Shown here piece after piece: positions 62,572-64,000 of a stretch of DNA of 64,000 nucleotides. Under the pieces are notes generated by a model that did not search any database, was not told the DNA's origin, and worked only from the letters and a program-made list of their open reading frames with translations. Numbering within the stretch: the first letter of the stretch is position 1; each line of letters starts with the position of its first letter. Source of the stretch: CAZDDB01 sp963843285. Its GTDB lineage: Bacteria; Acidobacteriota; HRBIN11; JAKEFK01. Location of the stretch: positions 434,001-498,000 of the forward strand of contig CAWJJO010000012.1 in NCBI GenBank assembly GCA_963843285.1, in the 5' to 3' direction. A program made the translations under genes and the position numbers.

Positions 62572-63374
62572 GTCTGTATATCGTCGGATCCGCCCTTTGA
62601 TTCTAACCTGTTCCTCAGCACGCGGGCCGGGGTTCCCACCGCGATGGAATACGCTGGCAAATCCGAATTGACCACTGCGCCGGCAGCAATCACGCAGTCG
62701 CGTGCGATATGAGAACCATCCAGAATGATCACACCAGCCCCAAACCAGCAATTGTCTTCCACAAAAATTCCGCCACGGCTCAGAGACGGCTGTTGAATCA
62801 CCGGAATATCGGTCCGTGAAAAATCATGATTTCCGCCGCCCACAAAATAGACGTACGATGCCACGAGAGTATTCTTTCCCAGATCGACGGCTCTTTCGGA
62901 ATGTACCAATGAATTCTGCGCGATGTTGGTCCCGGCCCCCAGTTTGATATAGCCGCCTTTGCAGCTCAAAATATTATTGCGGCTTAACACGCAATCACTT
63001 CCCATTTCAATGCCGCGTGTATCGTCACCTTTTGCATCCAGCACGCAGTTTTCATCGATGATGCAGTTATCGCCGATCCGGATTTTATGCGGATGACGGA
63101 TCGTGATGTTACGGCCGAAAGTAACATTGCGGCCGATCTTCCCGAAAATTGCAGGATAGAGTATCTTTCGCAACACGTAACCGATGGCGCCGGTGCGCGA
63201 GTTGCAGAGCATCATCACAAATTCGTATTTCAGCAGCGTCCACCAGGAGCGGATACCGATTTGCATGTCCATATATTTTTGCAGCGGAGTCTTGGCGGTT
63301 GTCGTAAGCTGCGATTGAAAATCGGTATATGGACGATCCACCGGAAGTGAGTTGTCCCGGGATTCAGGATTCAT
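62568..63374 (-). CDS. hexapeptide-repeat acyltransferase (WbbJ/LbH family)
   Basis: 268 residues. From about residue 80 the sequence shows left-handed beta-helix hexapeptide repeats (ITIRHPHKIRIGDNCIIDENCVLDAKG and similar) with a C-terminal IAAGAVVNSDLPAYSIAVGTPARVL, typical of acetyltransferases acting on surface sugars. The N-terminal 75 residues include a short amphipathic or membrane-like helix. It lies between a radical SAM protein and the heptose genes, supporting a role in surface-glycan modification. Confidence 0.83.
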   Translation of the reverse strand: MNPESRDNSLPVDRPYTDFQSQLTTTAKTPLQKYMDMQIGIRSWWTLLKYEFVMMLCNSRTGAIGYVLRKILYPAIFGKIGRNVTFGRNITIRHPHKIRIGDNCIIDENCVLDAKGDDTRGIEMGSDCVLSRNNILSCKGGYIKLGAGTNIAQNSLVHSERAVDLGKNTLVASYVYFVGGGNHDFSRTDIPVIQQPSLSRGGIFVEDNCWFGAGVIILDGSHIARDCVIAAGAVVNSDLPAYSIAVGTPARVLRNRLESKGGSDDIQT

Positions 63375-63384
63375 CCCTCTTCCC

Positions 63385-64000
63385 TCAGCCTTGAATCTGG
63401 TGGTACGCCTTCTGTCCGTTGTTGATGATGCGGTTGCTCGCGCCGTTCGGCTGCTTATACGAAATCATGCAGCATCCGATACAGCCGCGGAAAATTCCCG
63501 CTTTTTGCAGTTGTTGCCTGAAGGCACGGTACTTTGCACCGTTCCAGATTTCCATCAACGTATTCTTTTTGACGTTCCCCATGTTGTAGCTAAAACAGGG
63601 GAATACATCGCCATACGGTCCGATATGCATCGTCGACCAGACGACGTTGCAGGTAAAGTGTTCCAGATCTGGAGTGTTTTGATAATGATCCACAATATCA
63701 TCGATCGGCGTGATCGGATTAAATCGCACCTTGGTAATTTTTGCGGCATCCGACCGGGTCTTCAGCTCGCTGCAAACTTCGCGAAGTAGTTTCGGATCGA
63801 TCGGACGCACGGGTGCCGGGATTTTCATGTGTGCTTTCTGATTGCCCGTCCCTTCGATTCCGTATGAAGATTCCTGATTGTTTACGATCTGATAGGACAC
63901 CAGATCCGCGCGGTTCTCTTCGGCCAGTTTATATATATCGACCAGATTGCTAATGTTCTCATCCGTAATAACAACTTTGAGATCAACAATCGGAAACTTC
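63385..64000 (-). CDS. radical SAM/SPASM-domain protein, C-terminal part
   Basis: The frame is open from the right window edge (last full codon at 63997-63999) to the stop at 63385, at least 205 residues. The C-terminal SPASM-type region is visible: FTCNVVWSTMHIGPYGDVFPCFSYNMGNVKKNTLMEIWNG, followed by a Cys cluster CIGCCMISYK. Such proteins bind extra iron-sulphur clusters through these cysteines. The radical SAM CxxxCxxC motif lies outside the window. It heads the surface-glycan operon, so a role in cell-envelope sugar or lipid modification is plausible. Confidence 0.8.
   Translation of the reverse strand, partial: KFPIVDLKVVITDENISNLVDIYKLAEENRADLVSYQIVNNQESSYGIEGTGNQKAHMKIPAPVRPIDPKLLREVCSELKTRSDAAKITKVRFNPITPIDDIVDHYQNTPDLEHFTCNVVWSTMHIGPYGDVFPCFSYNMGNVKKNTLMEIWNGAKYRAFRQQLQKAGIFRGCIGCCMISYKQPNGASNRIINNGQKAYHQIQG

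Overview
The window (about 50% GC) looks like a chromosome segment from a diderm, heptose-LPS-making bacterium. The gene mix suggests an Acidobacteriota-like or deeply branching heterotroph: an aerobic box-type benzoyl-CoA pathway, archaeal-type class I aldolase, very large Ser/Thr kinases, type IV pilus minor pilins and many long intergenic palindromes. The phylum is an inference with low confidence. Both window edges cut genes: a GAF/PP2C phosphatase at the left and a radical SAM/SPASM protein at the right.

Layout. 1-5.9 kb: a partial phosphatase, then boxR divergent from boxC-boxB (hybrid aerobic benzoate degradation), then fbaB. The boxR/boxC promoters overlap head to head with TGCA motifs, and boxR looks leaderless. 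6-9 kb: rpmB, a membrane coiled-coil protein, lexA and dinB (an SOS pair). 9-38 kb: the core of the window. Four paralogous receptor-type kinases each carry two tandem kinase domains, a helical/TPR-like middle, one membrane span and a periplasmic PEGA-like domain. They are interleaved with exported TPR proteins sharing two modules, two FadL/PorV-like outer-membrane barrels, secreted PKD proteins, and a six-gene operon. That operon encodes three small proteins with a type III needle-like C-terminus, a SycD/LcrH-like chaperone, one dual kinase and one TPR protein. 37.8-41 kb: a tandem segmental duplication of a TIG/PKD lipoprotein locus, with one copy broken and the other locally frame-shifted.

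40.7-51 kb: an M3-like peptidase, an AAA+ regulator without GAFTGA, a SurA-like chaperone, mfd and rfaE2 on the minus strand, then an ankyrin lipoprotein and a Tat-exported M24 homologue. 51-56 kb: an alpha/beta hydrolase, then a tight operon of a cyclic-2,3-DPG-synthetase-like P-loop protein, carbamate kinase and ornithine carbamoyltransferase (citrulline/carbamoyl phosphate metabolism). 55.4-59 kb: a minor pilin operon ending in a PATAN-like protein and a GxxExxY gene framed by inverted repeats. 59-64 kb: a surface-glycan/heptose operon (radical SAM protein, acyltransferase, HldE-type kinase and nucleotidyltransferase as separate genes, heptosyltransferase, ICMT-like methyltransferase).

The most notable system is the 13.5-37.7 kb block, which reads as a cell-envelope signalling and export module: dual kinases inside, TPR proteins in the periplasm, barrels outside, and a set of needle-like substrates with their own chaperone. 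The second is a dispersed family of long palindromic intergenic repeats, one copy of which encloses a PD-(D/E)XK-like GxxExxY gene. Everything rests on reading the sequence; no searches were run.
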